DNA of 42,765 bases, from NCBI GenBank assembly GCA_001953115.1, contig LSSL01007175.1, positions 1-42,765 of the forward strand, given 5' to 3'. Below, piece by piece: positions 24,495-36,300 of this stretch. The position numbers were made by a program, and so were the translations under genes. Below the pieces are notes generated by a model. That model did no database searches. It was not told the DNA's origin and saw nothing but the letters and a program-made list of their open reading frames with translations. The DNA comes from Smittium mucronatum. Its lineage: Eukaryota; Kickxellomycota; Harpellomycetes; Harpellales; Legeriomycetaceae. The number at the start of each line of letters is the position of its first letter. Position 1 is the first letter of the stretch.

Positions 24495-25175
24495 ATGAAT
24501 GCCTTAAAATCAGTTTTATTTCGAGGATCTGCAAAAAGACTTACAACCCCAATTGTTAAAAGCTTCCATTCCAATGGTAAAAATATTTTCAATTTTTCTT
24601 CGATATTAAAATATCGTTTTTAGATTCAATAAATAATTAACAGATGCGAAATCTTTTTAGGGTTGAAATCTGATTTACTGAAATCAGTAGTGATTCCAAA
24701 GCCAGATTTTCCTGTCCCTCTAAAGCACGAAAAAGAGAAAAAAATAAGTATAATGAACACAATCAAGCGAGAGGCACTTACTCGTTTTGATCATGATCAG
24801 AGATCCTTGTTGTTTAGAAGAAGAGCACCCAAATCACAAGTTATGAGCCCAGGAGATGCAGTGTTAGTGGAAAGCAGCAACAATATGACAAATCCCGAAT
24901 TTACAACTCAATTTATAGGGATTGTTATAGCTATTAATCGTAGAGGACTTGACACAAACTTTACATTAAGAAATGTAATTCTTAAAGTTGGAGTTGAGAT
25001 GAAATTCAAAGCGTATTCACCTCTAGTTAGGAAAATAGTCATTTTAAGAAAAGGTCGCGGGTTCAGAAGAGCCAAACTTTACTACTTGAGAGACCGGGCT
25101 GGTAGTATTATTAAAGCAAAGGCTGCTAAGAAATTGTCGGAAATCTATAACAACACCTCCGTCTCTTTGAAATAA
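24495..25175 (+). CDS. IMG1: Mitochondrial large-subunit ribosomal protein bL19m, two exons
   Basis: Exon 1 is 24495-24576 and exon 2 is 24661-25175 (intron 24577-24660), giving 198 residues. Exon 1 encodes a basic, Ser/Thr-rich presequence with alternating hydrophobic residues (start MNALKSVLFRGSAKRLTTP), as expected for mitochondrial import. The bL19 domain occupies the last 120 or so residues: SPGDAVLVES, then FIGIVIAINRRGLDTNFTLR, GVEMKFKAYSPLV and the basic strand GRGFRRAKLYYLRDRAG. In bacteria L19 sits at the 30S-50S interface bridge; the mitochondrial protein (yeast Img1) occupies the same site in the mitoribosome. The gene is divergent from FIG4. Family is certain; the exact 5' splice site could shift by one base without changing the protein much. 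Confidence 0.94.
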
Positions 25176-26978
25176 CAGAAATTACTGTGTAGTTATCAAG
25201 ATTTTGGGGAGTTTTTTTAACTAATTATTAGTTTATCCTTCTAAAATACCTTTTTCTGGTCGCCTTTATATTTTTTATTAGTCTGGAATATTCCAGCTTT
25301 ATAATTTAGATATTTATGACATTCATTATAAACGCAGGCACTAAAATTGATTCATTTTTCTGTTTATAAATTTTTTTATTTTTATTTCGGCATAAATTTC
25401 AAAACTATAGTTTTATTCCATTATTTTGCAGAAATAATACTATTCAAGGGAATAAATAAATATTTACTTTTTTCGAAGAATGAATAATGAAAGGGTTTAA
25501 TTTTTACTTTGTGTTCTGAAATCGTAATTAGCTGCATTAGAGAGTTTGCCAAATTCTAAAAAGGTTTAATAACAAAGCTATTGCTGTCATTGTTACGAAT
25601 TAAAATTTAGCGGTTTTGAACGAAAAACATATAATTTTATGCTAACTTTTATTCATCTTTAACTTCCACTTAATCTTTTGACCATATTTCTATTGATCTT
25701 ATCCAATAATTTCTAGTAACTATTTATCTTTTTCATTGATTTAAAATCTTCAGTCAAGGTATTTCTAGACATGAATAATGTATAAATCGCTAATTTCAAG
25801 TGATTATGATGATGTTTTTAGTGAATTGAATTGGGGAGAGGGGGGGGTGATTTGTGACTTTATTTACTGACTATCAGGCTATTATTCACTTGGTACCAAT
25901 TATGCTGATGGATTCTTTTTCACTTGTTTGGCATTTTGGAATAAAATGACAAATGGTAAATTTATATTAGTATAATTCAAGTTATTTTTATACTATTTTC
26001 AATTTTAATTACTATATATACATATTTTTGAATTTTAGAATTGTTTAAAATGATTTCAAAATAATGATAATAATTATAAAGAATTGGTATTTTTTAATTC
26101 TCAAATGATGTAGATTTTGGGCTTAAATGGTATTGAGAGTGTGTTAAATAGTTCTGACACCGTATGAAATAGAATATATCTTGTTAAGTATTTTTTTCTA
26201 GCGATTAAATTATACCTTGATTTCATAGTCAATATCTGTTGTCTAAATAGAGCCACAATATGTTGGATAAACCATAAAAATCGGTTATTTTTTCTTAAAC
26301 TCTATATCATAATGGGGTCATATTAAGAGATATCAACTTTTAAATAAAATTGGAATCACGTTTTTAAATACCGGTTGCAATTTTTTAAACAAATGAAAAA
26401 TAAGAAGAAAAATTTTATTTTTTAGAAAGTTATAAATGTCATGTCTATACATAGATCTAAGATTGCTTATAATTTGTGGCCGAAATGAAATCAGCCCATT
26501 TCATTTAAGAAATATAAATAAATAAAATCCAACTTAAATATAGAATTTTGAGTATGAAAAAGATGTTTTATATATACTACCAAGTATAATTAACTTTCTT
26601 TTAATTAGAAAATCCCATTTAATTTTCTTTAAAATCTTATGATAAATACCAATGGATTAACCCGGCAAATAAAGCTAATTATTTTTATAATAAAATGAAT
26701 ATATTCAAAAATAATTATCTGTTAATAATTTTTGGTATTCAAGATGATAAGATTATTAATTATAATTATTTAATTGCTCTTTAATTAATGTTAAAAAAAT
26801 TCAAGAATTTTAGGGAAATAAAAGTAGGAGGGTAAACTTTGCAACAATTGATTCACTTATTTTACTGTCAAAATACAATACAATAAATTAATCCTTAATC
26901 TTTATGCCTTAAACAAAATGAAAAATGAAATGAAAATAACTAGGATGGTTCTGTAAATGTGCAGTACCAAGTAGAGGC
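25176..26978. other. AT-rich spacer downstream of bL19m
   Basis: About 1.8 kb of AT-rich sequence with no open frame above 60 codons. It begins with the bL19m 3' UTR. A short purine-rich run (GGGGAGAGGGGGGGG) lies near 25835-25850. Nothing else is recognised. Confidence 0.5.
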
Positions 26979-27528
26979 TTAGAGGATTTAATGATCAATC
27001 TAAGTGAATGTATTAATACTTCAATATCGGAATAGTGAGAGAGTCTCAAATATCCGGTGGATAAGTAATTGGATAATGGCAAATCTAAAACATAGGAACC
27101 GAATCAGAATCAGCATAGTCTGGTACTCTTTCTATATTAAAAGTCCATACTCTGTCAGTAAAGCGCTGGTTCAGAGTATACCAGTCTGTTATGGATGAGA
27201 AGTGGCAGGAACATCGAAAATTTAATAAATGATCTGCATTTTATTTATATATTAAAAGTAGGATCTATATAGAAGCTCAGCTATTTCACTAAATTTGAGC
27301 TCACTGGGGCCAAGCTTAATTCATTACTGGACATCTCTTCAGTAATCCAAGCAATACCGTGTGGGGTATATTAGATGGTAGATAAAACTCCAACTTTCCC
27401 AGTATATACAGCTGGTAGACTGGCAAGCGAATATTTTTGAACTGAATTATCAATTATTTCTACGACTTGCGCTTTTTTTATCTCTTTTTCGCACAGCTAG
27501 TACTGAATTCACCTGCAAATAAATTTCA
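26979..27528. repeat. 550-bp dispersed repeat, copy B
   Basis: Direct, gapless second copy of 8490-9039 with about 8 substitutions. In the minus-strand frame conserved with copy A, one change turns a CAA codon into TAA and others give Ile to Thr, Ala to Thr and Ile to Met, so this copy is broken in that frame. The plus-strand 64-codon frame (27004-27198) stays open with two amino-acid changes. Left flanks of the two copies share only GTAG a few bases upstream; no target duplication is clear. Confidence 0.9.
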
Positions 27529-27695
27529 GTGAAATAAAATACCATAAATACACAAATAACTAGTAGTTTTTATTTAAAACTTGTTAACGCCCAGGGGGTT
27601 TTTACCTACTCTTGTTTTCGATGGCCAAAGAAATTTATTTGTAAATAATAATATTATAGCCAATAATATTTGAGATTGTCTAAGGTCAAGACATG

Positions 27696-28079
27696 ACCCT
27701 TTGCAATATCCCGAATTCGTTAATTTGCCATTATCAAAAACAAAGCGCTTTCTATTCGCCGAATATTAAAAATAACCCAATTATGAAAGTTGGATTTGTA
27801 ATAAAGCTTCCTTATTGATCGATATGTTACGGGTATTTTTGCACCGCTGGCCCCGAAGGTGTTTTTTATGAATATTATTAATTAAATACTAACTGCAATA
27901 TTTGTTTGTATAATAATAATATTTACAAAGATGTCGATTCGAAAATGCTCACTATTTATCGGTCAATAAAGAAGTCTTTTAAAAAAATCTGCTCTTATAG
28001 TTAGGTATCTATACTTAGCGAATAGAAATTAACAAAAGAACAAATTGGAATTCAACAGATTGTTGCGCCCTGAAAGGGT
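27696..28079. mobile_element. Inverted-repeat (MITE-like) element with ACCCTTT ends
   Basis: The left end ACCCTTTGCAATATC and the reverse complement of the right end ACCCTTTCAGGGCGCAACAATC align with one gap. Further in, the arms keep matching: GAATTC in both, TTTCTATTCGC at 27750-27760 against its complement at about 28017-28027, and AAGCTTCCTTATTGATCGATA against AAGACTTCTTTATTGACCGATA in reverse complement. Arms are about 125 bp and the whole is about 384 bp. The right end abuts TTAA, reminiscent of piggyBac-like target sites, but the left flank is not TTAA. No coding capacity is seen. The interior holds another GC-rich motif near 27848-27872. Confidence 0.6.
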
Positions 28080-28575
28080 TAAAGAAATAGAAGATTTATA
28101 AATTGTTATCTAATACCAGGCTATTACTATTCAATAGTCATTGTATCGATTCATGGCCTTATGATAAATGTATATTTTAAATTATCTTAATAAACCAATA
28201 ATTTCGATATTTATATTTTTATGTTTTTTAAAACTTTAAATCTGTTGGTAGTTTGGTAGCCTCAACAAGTGAGTTTACCCAAAATAAGGCAAATTGGGGT
28301 TAAAGTAGCCATCTGGTTGGTGAAGGATAAATCAGTCGGCAAATGGTAGCGAATTGGATATAATTTCTGGCTTATTTCATTGAGCTTCAAAACAATTTTA
28401 ATATTATTGGCCCTTCGGAAAAAAATATGATTATTTCTATATTTTCCCACAGAAATTTATAGTCGTTTTGGTTTTTTCAGGGACTAAATCCCTACTTTTT
28501 ATTTGGCAATAAACACAGTTTATCCAATAATAGCTCTTGAAGTGATCAGCACGTAGAATGCAGTAGAAAAACTAA

Positions 28576-30598
28576 ATGTCATTTTTGAGCTCATCTTGTA
28601 GCGCAACAAATATATTAATGACTCCTAAAACTCCCCAACCTTTGATGCTTGTTTAATTTTGAAACCTTCCATACTGCATTAACAAGCACCTCAACATCGT
28701 TGAATTTTGATTGTTATTTTGATTTGCCTACCCTAAATATTGACTAGTTAGACTTCTAGTTTTTAAAAAAATAGTATTTGGCTCAAATGTTGACTTATAC
28801 GAATTTAGAAGGTGTGAGATTAATTTATCGACTGCCCTTCGAGCTCCCAAAGCCCGTAACTAGATCATATTCTCAATTTATAAATTCTTGATTTTTTTAT
28901 ATTTAAATATTTCATTTACTCGATTGTTGCAATTTTATTCATTATTTAGGTAAATCTTCCAGCGGACTTCATTTCTGAAACCAAATCGGTCAAAGATATT
29001 GTAATTTTTATCAATTTTTTTTCCTGTATTCTTTATTTACTCTGATTGAATCATTTCTAGCCCAGCTATGATTTTGATCTCGAAAGACGGATAACTAGAG
29101 AGGAATTAAAGTACAAACAACAAGAGGAAATGCAAAAAATGGTCCAAGCTCAGCAACAGTTATTCGTAATGGAATATCTTTTTGAAAAGAACAAAAAGCA
29201 AAAAGACAAAGGCTCATCCTCTTCCGCTATGAGTAAGACCTAATTTTTTTTTCTTTTTTTCATTTACTGCAACTACTTTTTTTTTACATTTTAGAATCTT
29301 ATTCCTCGGATGGATTCTCTCGCCCAAGCTCCAGCGGTTCTTTCAGTAACTCAAAACCTGATATTTATAACCAGCCTAGTTCTTCGAAAGCTCCTTTATC
29401 AAACTTTCACACTTCTGGTTCTGTATCCCAAAATCCCCAAAATTCTACCCAGGACCATAACAACGCTTTTCAACTTCCTGGAACATCAAATCCAAATAAT
29501 ATCAAGTTCACTGACCAAAACTATACCTCTTCATCTATCCAAAACCAACAAAAAATCCAAATTTCCAACTCCAATTCCGGAACTTACAACTCTCTTCCAA
29601 TTATAAATAATAAGGACACTTATTCTTCTTCCCCTTTAAACAATTCTTTCGTGCAATCCATTGAAACTATTAATATCGCCAAACCTACTTCCGATCAGTA
29701 TAATAATTCTTTCTCCAATATCGACTCTTCTGGGAAGAATGATTCTTTTAATCAGTTTCAATCTCCTAATTATAAACAAAATTACTATGATCAACAACAA
29801 AACTCTTCTAACCCAAGATTGAATCAACACCAAATGACTATGAATACTTCAAACCAAGCCTCGTATCCAAATGGTCCAGTTATCCAAAATTCAAAAAGCA
29901 ATATCCCCAATAATGGCAAGGCCCCTGTTGAGTTTATGGAACCCTCCACCAATATACCTCAAAATTATAATCCCGAAAATTCCGTCCAACGACCAAACAA
30001 TTACAGTTATAATACATATGAAAAACCAATTTCTAACTACAGGAATCCGCAAAGTCAGCCTATTTCTACACAGACTCCATTTTTGCCTCCGAAACCAGCA
30101 GAATTTAGCTCTAATGAAAAAAAAAATCCTTCAAAGTCTGGGAACAATTCCAAGCTAAAGACAGGAAATCGTGCTCATAATGATAATGAACCCACCCCCA
30201 TTATCCCTCCAAAGCCATTTGAGATATCTCAACATGATTATGTCCCTGACTCTAAAATATTAGAATTCTATAATGTAAATGAGTTTTTCCCTCCCGACGA
30301 TTCGCACAATAGGATCCAGCGTATGAATTCCATAACCAGCGGTGTTGAGTTGAATGGCTCAAAATTTGTTTCGGATACTGCCTTGATTCCTAGCGTTCCT
30401 CTACCGACACGTATACAGCAGGGGACATCACGCATTGATGATACTATTGATACTTCAAGTGAAATGTTTGAGGATGTGGTTGAGCAGGTTCACGATCTGA
30501 TGGCTATGGGGTTCTCTAAAAAACAAGCTATATCATCTCTTGAAAGATTTTCGTATGATGTTGAAAAAGCCACCAATTATCTACTGGATAATTCATAG
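28576..30598 (+). CDS. UBA-domain protein with Ser/Asn/Gln-rich linker and PPKP motifs
   Basis: Supported exons: 28775-28855, 28950-29000, 29061-29232 and 29295-30598 (stop TAG), all phase-consistent. A plausible first exon is 28576-28650 (begins MSFLSSSCS), but its GTTTAA donor is weak, so the true start could be this ATG, an ATG inside the second exon (28787) or further upstream. The full chain would be about 560 residues. The N-terminal 50 residues are compact and hydrophobic; then comes a charged helix likely to form a coiled coil (LERRITREELKYKQQEEMQK). About 370 residues of Ser/Asn/Gln/Pro-rich, probably disordered sequence follow, including two PPKP motifs that could bind SH3 domains. 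The last 45 residues are a clear UBA fold (VHDLMAMGFSKKQAISSLER, ending ATNYLLD). UBA domains bind ubiquitin. An endocytic or trafficking adaptor is a reasonable inference, but I do not recognise the family. Confidence 0.8.
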
Positions 30599-30910
30599 AT
30601 TTTTTTTGTTTTTCAGGTTTTATAGTTTCTCATTACATCCAAGATATTTGGGTATGCCGTAATGTTTTTTTTTTGGAGATGGATATCTTGTACACTAAAT
30701 ATTTGAGTAGCAACATCTCGATGAATAGAATATTCTCAAATAAACTATTTATTACGATTCAGAAAATTCGCCTTTTTATTATATTCAAATTTTAAAGTCC
30801 TTAGCATTAGTTTAATTCACATTTCAATTTTTTAGCCAATTTAATATAATCCTTTTTATTTTTATATCTAAAATAATTATTCGATATAATTTTGAAAAAT
30901 AAAATAAAAT

Positions 30911-33385
30911 TCAAATAAACTCCTCGGGTATAAAAGACCCAGAAATGAACATAAGAGGCATTCTGCTTGTACCTTCAAGTCCCGATATAAATACTAAATC
31001 TGATTCATTTACACTACTTGCCTTGGATAGCAACAGACTAGATGGTTGAAACTTTTTTGAAGAATTAATCTTTATATACAAGTATTTGCACTTTATGGGT
31101 TTTGTGAACATGGAAACATGGCGGTATCCAGTTGCTTCGTCCAATTCAGCATGAACAATTGGTACAGCCCCAATTAATTTGGCTTTTTCATCGGTAACAT
31201 CCGCCAACTTGGCTACACTTATTGAACATTTTGCAGCAAAAACAGTGATTTTGTTAGCATGAAATTGATCAAGGTAGTTTCCATTAATAGAGAATAGGAT
31301 TTTTTCGAGTAGGCACGTTTTTTTAATTCTAGAATGAGAAGATCCAAACGATATTTGGATGATCCCAGGTGCTGATGTTTTCGGGAATAAGAATCCCAGT
31401 TCATCTAATCCTGATATTCTTCTATTTAGAGCGTTTTCCGCAACGCTTTTCAATTTTTCCATCGATTCGGTTCGTACGTTACCCTCAGCACCAACAAAGA
31501 ACGGTATCATATCTCTTCCATTCAAACAGTGCCTGAAAAAATCTTGATCGGATACTTCACAGTTGGCTATTAGGTTATATCCATATTCAGTGTTAATTTT
31601 GGCAAAATTGTATTCCTCCATTTTAGAATGTGTTGCCATCATGTCCGTCTTCTTTTGTACATACCTAGAAATTACATACCATAAAAGCTCACCATAGGCA
31701 ATAACTGATTTATAATCACAGCGAAATATAATTTCCATCTCCTCCTTGTTTTTAATAAAAGACTTGATGTCTTGAATTCCATTCACTCTCCTTACTTTTT
31801 GGGGTTCTTTAACGTTTACCAGATTTGATGTTATTCTTCCATTGATGAAATACCCCGACCCTGAGCTTCCATATCTAAAGGTTTTGGAGCCGATTTTTCT
31901 AACGATATTGAAAATTTTGGTAACAGAAAAACATGCCTCGACCAGACTTATATTTTTTAGATCATTGGAATTTCCCTCTACTGAACCTTCTATATTGGCA
32001 CAATTTTGCCTTGGCATATCACCCCTGGCTCCACTCACTTTTTTCTTCACTTTTTTATTTTCCGAATCTAGGCAATTAGTTTTATTTTCATCATTTTGAT
32101 ACAGAAGTTCGCTGGAACTTATGTAGAAAATTTTTCCTAAAGATCCTCTTAAACTATCCAAGGAACCATGGGAGTCTAATATTTCGCTTTTCATACTACC
32201 GTTAGAGCTACAAGGGGTTAGCCTTGACGCATCTGAATCTAGACCATCCCACTCTCTTTTTTCGAAATATTTAGGTTGTGGGCTTTTTGATCCATCTACA
32301 CCTTGATGAATATCAAAGCGAGTTCTTGAGTAATCCATCCCATAAATTGGTGCTACTGGGAAAACTGGTTGTGGTATTGATGAGAACTGTTCATGTTCGG
32401 ACTGGGGGTAACTTGGTTGGGTGAAATTGTTTGCAGATGAATAGCTGGGTTCACCTAAAGAGTTATAAACTATTGATTCATGGGAACCGTTATTAGCGAT
32501 GATACTAGTGCTCATTTCGTCAGCAGAAGCATAGCCAGAATCACTATCCGATCTAACTATTGGTTGGAGCCACACATTATCATTGCTAGTACTAAATAGA
32601 GATTCTACAAACGGACCCAAATTAGGACCTGCCTCATCAACCAATCTATTTATCAACATATTCCTGAAGTCAGAGCTACTGGTTGCAGATCTGTTTCTAG
32701 GGTTAGCATCACCTAAAGGCGTTTGACTTCTTTGAACTTCATTTCTTGGAAAATATCCTTGGTCTCCATGGTTTCTGCCATCAATGCACGTCGATGAAGT
32801 GAGACTGACAAAGCTACCAACCCCCACACTCATTGAAGAATCTGAATTAAATCGGTTGTTATCACCGGTCATTCCTAAATTGTCCGAATTAGTATTACTG
32901 CGATAATCAATTGCAGTTGCTGATTCGGAACCCGATAGATTGTCGCTGTCAATGGCTGCTGGTGAAACAATGGGACTATTGTCCAAGCTCAAGTGATCAT
33001 AATAACCATATAGCCTGAATTCATCAAGACAAGAAGTAATGAACCGATCAATAGCATCGTTTTGCTCATCTGAGATCCTTGATCTTGAGCCGTGAATCCT
33101 ACCAAAATTTTCTTCGATTTCAGCTTCCTGCCCCCAACCATAATGAGTTGAATGGGCATCTTCGGTGACTTGAAACCCATTTCCTAGCCACTCTTGAACT
33201 ACTTCCGGCCCCGAATAGATTTCGGGCGTTTGTAGCTGCAATCTGTACTCTAAAATTTCTGGAGTATCTACCCTTTCCCCTAGATACAAAACATCTTGGC
33301 CAGATTCATCATCGGTACCTGCATACACAGGAAACTCGCCTGGAACAAACAGTCTTTCCGAATTGGTGCGATTAGTTCTGGACAT
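30911..33385 (-). CDS. Hypothetical 824-residue protein, single exon
   Basis: An uninterrupted 824-codon frame in AT-rich DNA, with balanced amino-acid use, is very unlikely by chance. It starts MSRTNRTNSERLFVPGEFPV and ends SGSFIPEEFI before TGA. Residues 1-130 look ordered and acidic. About 130-480 are Ser/Asn/Asp-rich and probably disordered. About 480-824 regain hydrophobic periodicity (ACFSVTKIFNIVRKIGSKTF, then alternating strands such as CKYLYIKINSS), suggesting a folded C-terminal domain. No signal peptide, membrane segment, zinc motif or catalytic signature is evident, and I do not recognise the family. The 3' end converges on the UBA gene 312 bp away. No intron is needed, unlike every other complete gene here. 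Confidence 0.85.
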   Translation of the reverse strand: MSRTNRTNSERLFVPGEFPVYAGTDDESGQDVLYLGERVDTPEILEYRLQLQTPEIYSGPEVVQEWLGNGFQVTEDAHSTHYGWGQEAEIEENFGRIHGSRSRISDEQNDAIDRFITSCLDEFRLYGYYDHLSLDNSPIVSPAAIDSDNLSGSESATAIDYRSNTNSDNLGMTGDNNRFNSDSSMSVGVGSFVSLTSSTCIDGRNHGDQGYFPRNEVQRSQTPLGDANPRNRSATSSSDFRNMLINRLVDEAGPNLGPFVESLFSTSNDNVWLQPIVRSDSDSGYASADEMSTSIIANNGSHESIVYNSLGEPSYSSANNFTQPSYPQSEHEQFSSIPQPVFPVAPIYGMDYSRTRFDIHQGVDGSKSPQPKYFEKREWDGLDSDASRLTPCSSNGSMKSEILDSHGSLDSLRGSLGKIFYISSSELLYQNDENKTNCLDSENKKVKKKVSGARGDMPRQNCANIEGSVEGNSNDLKNISLVEACFSVTKIFNIVRKIGSKTFRYGSSGSGYFINGRITSNLVNVKEPQKVRRVNGIQDIKSFIKNKEEMEIIFRCDYKSVIAYGELLWYVISRYVQKKTDMMATHSKMEEYNFAKINTEYGYNLIANCEVSDQDFFRHCLNGRDMIPFFVGAEGNVRTESMEKLKSVAENALNRRISGLDELGFLFPKTSAPGIIQISFGSSHSRIKKTCLLEKILFSINGNYLDQFHANKITVFAAKCSISVAKLADVTDEKAKLIGAVPIVHAELDEATGYRHVSMFTKPIKCKYLYIKINSSKKFQPSSLLLSKASSVNESDLVFISGLEGTSRMPLMFISGSFIPEEFI

Positions 33386-36300
33386 TTCCTTACTTTTAAA
33401 AAAAGTACTGACGGTTAAAATTGGAATATAATTTTAGGCTAATAGTAATAAAATTATGTGAAGTTTTTGATCTCGTTCAAAAAACTTCTTGAATGACACT
33501 ACGATTTTTTTTTCTTTTAAATATTTCAAGTATCCAAGTTGCATTTTGGACCGAAAATCATTGCCGACCTTTTATATCTTTTTTTCAAAACGTTAACGCA
33601 CACAATCACCCTTCATTAAACTCTTTGACAATTTTTTAAAAAGAAATCCGGCACTTCACCCGACAAATCCATAAATAAAATTAAAAATAGTTACATCTTA
33701 ATGTATAATATAAAAATAGAAATTATCTTTAAATCTATAAACGTATTTAGTATCCTCAATTTATCCCCACATAATTTTTAAAAAGCCTTAAATAAACCCG
33801 TTTTTAAATAAATTATGTTAACACTATATGCTTTGTATGTCTCTGGTTATGATTGGTGATATATACAATAAAATTTAAAAGACCCAATCATCGACATGTA
33901 TTAAAAACATTACTTTTTTTTTAAAAAAAAAAAAAATGGGTAAATTTCGGAAAAGTATTAATATTTTTAAGCCTAAATTACTAAATTTCTATATTTTACA
34001 ATTTTCTTTTTGAAAGTTTACAGACATAAAAAAAGCTCACTTTAATTCTCAAATTTTTTTCTGAAAAGTTTCAGCCTAATATATTATAATTTAAAACACT
34101 TCTTCTTCAGGCTGTTCAATTGTCCTCATGAGAATGTGCATTTTTATATTCAAATATTTATCGAAGGCTCATTCGTTTTTAGTTAATATAAAAATAATAA
34201 TAAAATCTTGGAGATAATTTATAGAATGAGAAGTGTACAAATTCCACAAAAACAGTCCATTTTTTTATTATTTGCTTTAAATGGCCCCTAGAAAATCTAT
34301 ATTTAACACGAAATCAAATATAATGTTTTATTATTATACAAGTATCTCTCTAAAGTTTAAAGATAATATCTAAATTTGAAAAAAAATATACACGAATACA
34401 AGTGATAATTGAAATTGTCCAATTATATAATTATCATGACTTGAAATTTAAAATAATTTAACATGGTTTCTTTTAGTTTTTTCATAATATATGTAAAACA
34501 AATGCATAAAAATTGAATGCATAAATTTTCAATTATTATGATAAATTAGTACTTTTATCTCATTATATTTTTATAAAGGTGTTAATTTATCGTTTTTAAG
34601 AAATTATATATCTCTAAAGAATGTTCTGAAAATACCAATTTCCTTAGAGAGATATCCTTATAAATTTATTTCGGGCTTTTTTTATGTTTTCTGGACTTGA
34701 ATCGCGGGGTTTTTTTCGGAAAAGTAAAATTAAATCATTGTGGATAATTTTCCACATTCATTAAATAACATAAGTAATTTTAAACATACAAAAAAAAAAA
34801 TTAGCTAGATCGTTGATATTGGAAATTTTTTTGCATCTTTTTTATATATTTTACTATAAATTGTATTCGAAAATAATTCAACATAACATTTATAGATCAA
34901 AAAAAATAAATTTTGATACTGAGTTTAAAAGTTATTTTCTTTGAATTTTTAACTAGAAATTTATTTCGATATGGAAATATTTGTTTGTAAAAATCGATTT
35001 TATGTCAAAAATATCAATATAGTAGCGAAATATAAAAGGGTATTTCTATATAAATTTGAAAATTTGAGATTAGAAAAGAAAATATTTAAAGGGTTTAAAA
35101 TAAATAAATATTAAATCTATTTATAATTTTTTTGAATAGTAAACCTTTCCTATCTTAATTTTTTATGAATTATTTGTTATTAATCAATTTCTTGTATTAA
35201 AAACTAATGTTAATTTAAAAATTTTATAAAAGAAAATCTTTCAAGCCTTTTATTGAATCATTCTAAGTTCTGAGAATTATTTTAGAAAAAAGTGAATCAA
35301 TAATCAAGATCAACTTATTCGGTTTTATTTAATAATTAATAAATAATCTAATAATACTCTGTTTTTATTTCTTCAAATATCAAAAAATACTTTGTTTTTA
35401 AGGCAATTGATTTAAAAATAAATGGTATTTTGCTTAATAAATAGGGAAATAATAAGAATTTATTGGAAATTTAAATAGAATTAATTTTATATGATAAAAG
35501 ATGCAATTTTAAAAATAAATAAGCCAAAACTGAAGGGTTTTTTTATTTTATTTAAAATATTTCATCAAAAACATAACTAATTTTCCGGATAATAATTTAA
35601 AAATACTAAACAGTCATCTTAATATATTTTTTCTAGTCAATTATATATATATATAATGAGAAATTTAATTTTTGGCATATCTTATTCAGAAATTGGGAAG
35701 AAAAAAAGACATAAAATCTATTTGAAATTAATAAAATTTATCAATAATGGCTACAAAAAATATACAAAAAATGGGAATTAATGAGCTTCTTTTTGAAATT
35801 TAAACCCATCTTATAGCGCCAATTTCACAAGAATTAAAATGAAATTATTATAATTTATTATAATTTTTTTTTCAAAAAATTAAATTGTAAAGACTTTAGA
35901 TTACTAAATATTAGTGTTTTGATTATAATTGTGAAATATACCAATGAAAAAGAGATGGTTATTTTTTTAAAAAAAAAAAATTCTATCAGTTGAAAATTAA
36001 TGTTTTTTATTTAGAAGTTTATTTTTCGAGAATTCCTTAGAGTATAAAAATCAATATTAAATTAGTTATTTTTTAATTTTTTTTTCCTATTATAAGTAAT
36101 GTGTATTGGGATATTATATAAGTTGTATGTAAATGTGATTTTTTTGGCGATTTTGATCCTATGTATTTGTGAGCCGTATATCAATCATTCAAAATATTTA
36201 GTAAATTTTTCATTGCAGAATAAAAACGCTGAAACTATTTTAGGAGTAGCAAGAAAAAAAGAAAAAAAATTTGGATAAAACTTTAAAATCAATTTTTTAT

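Noticed and set aside
24495..25175. Anaerobic gut fungus (Neocallimastigomycota) as source because of extreme AT content
   Set aside because: Those fungi lack mitochondrial translation, yet a mitochondrial ribosomal protein gene with an import-type presequence is present.
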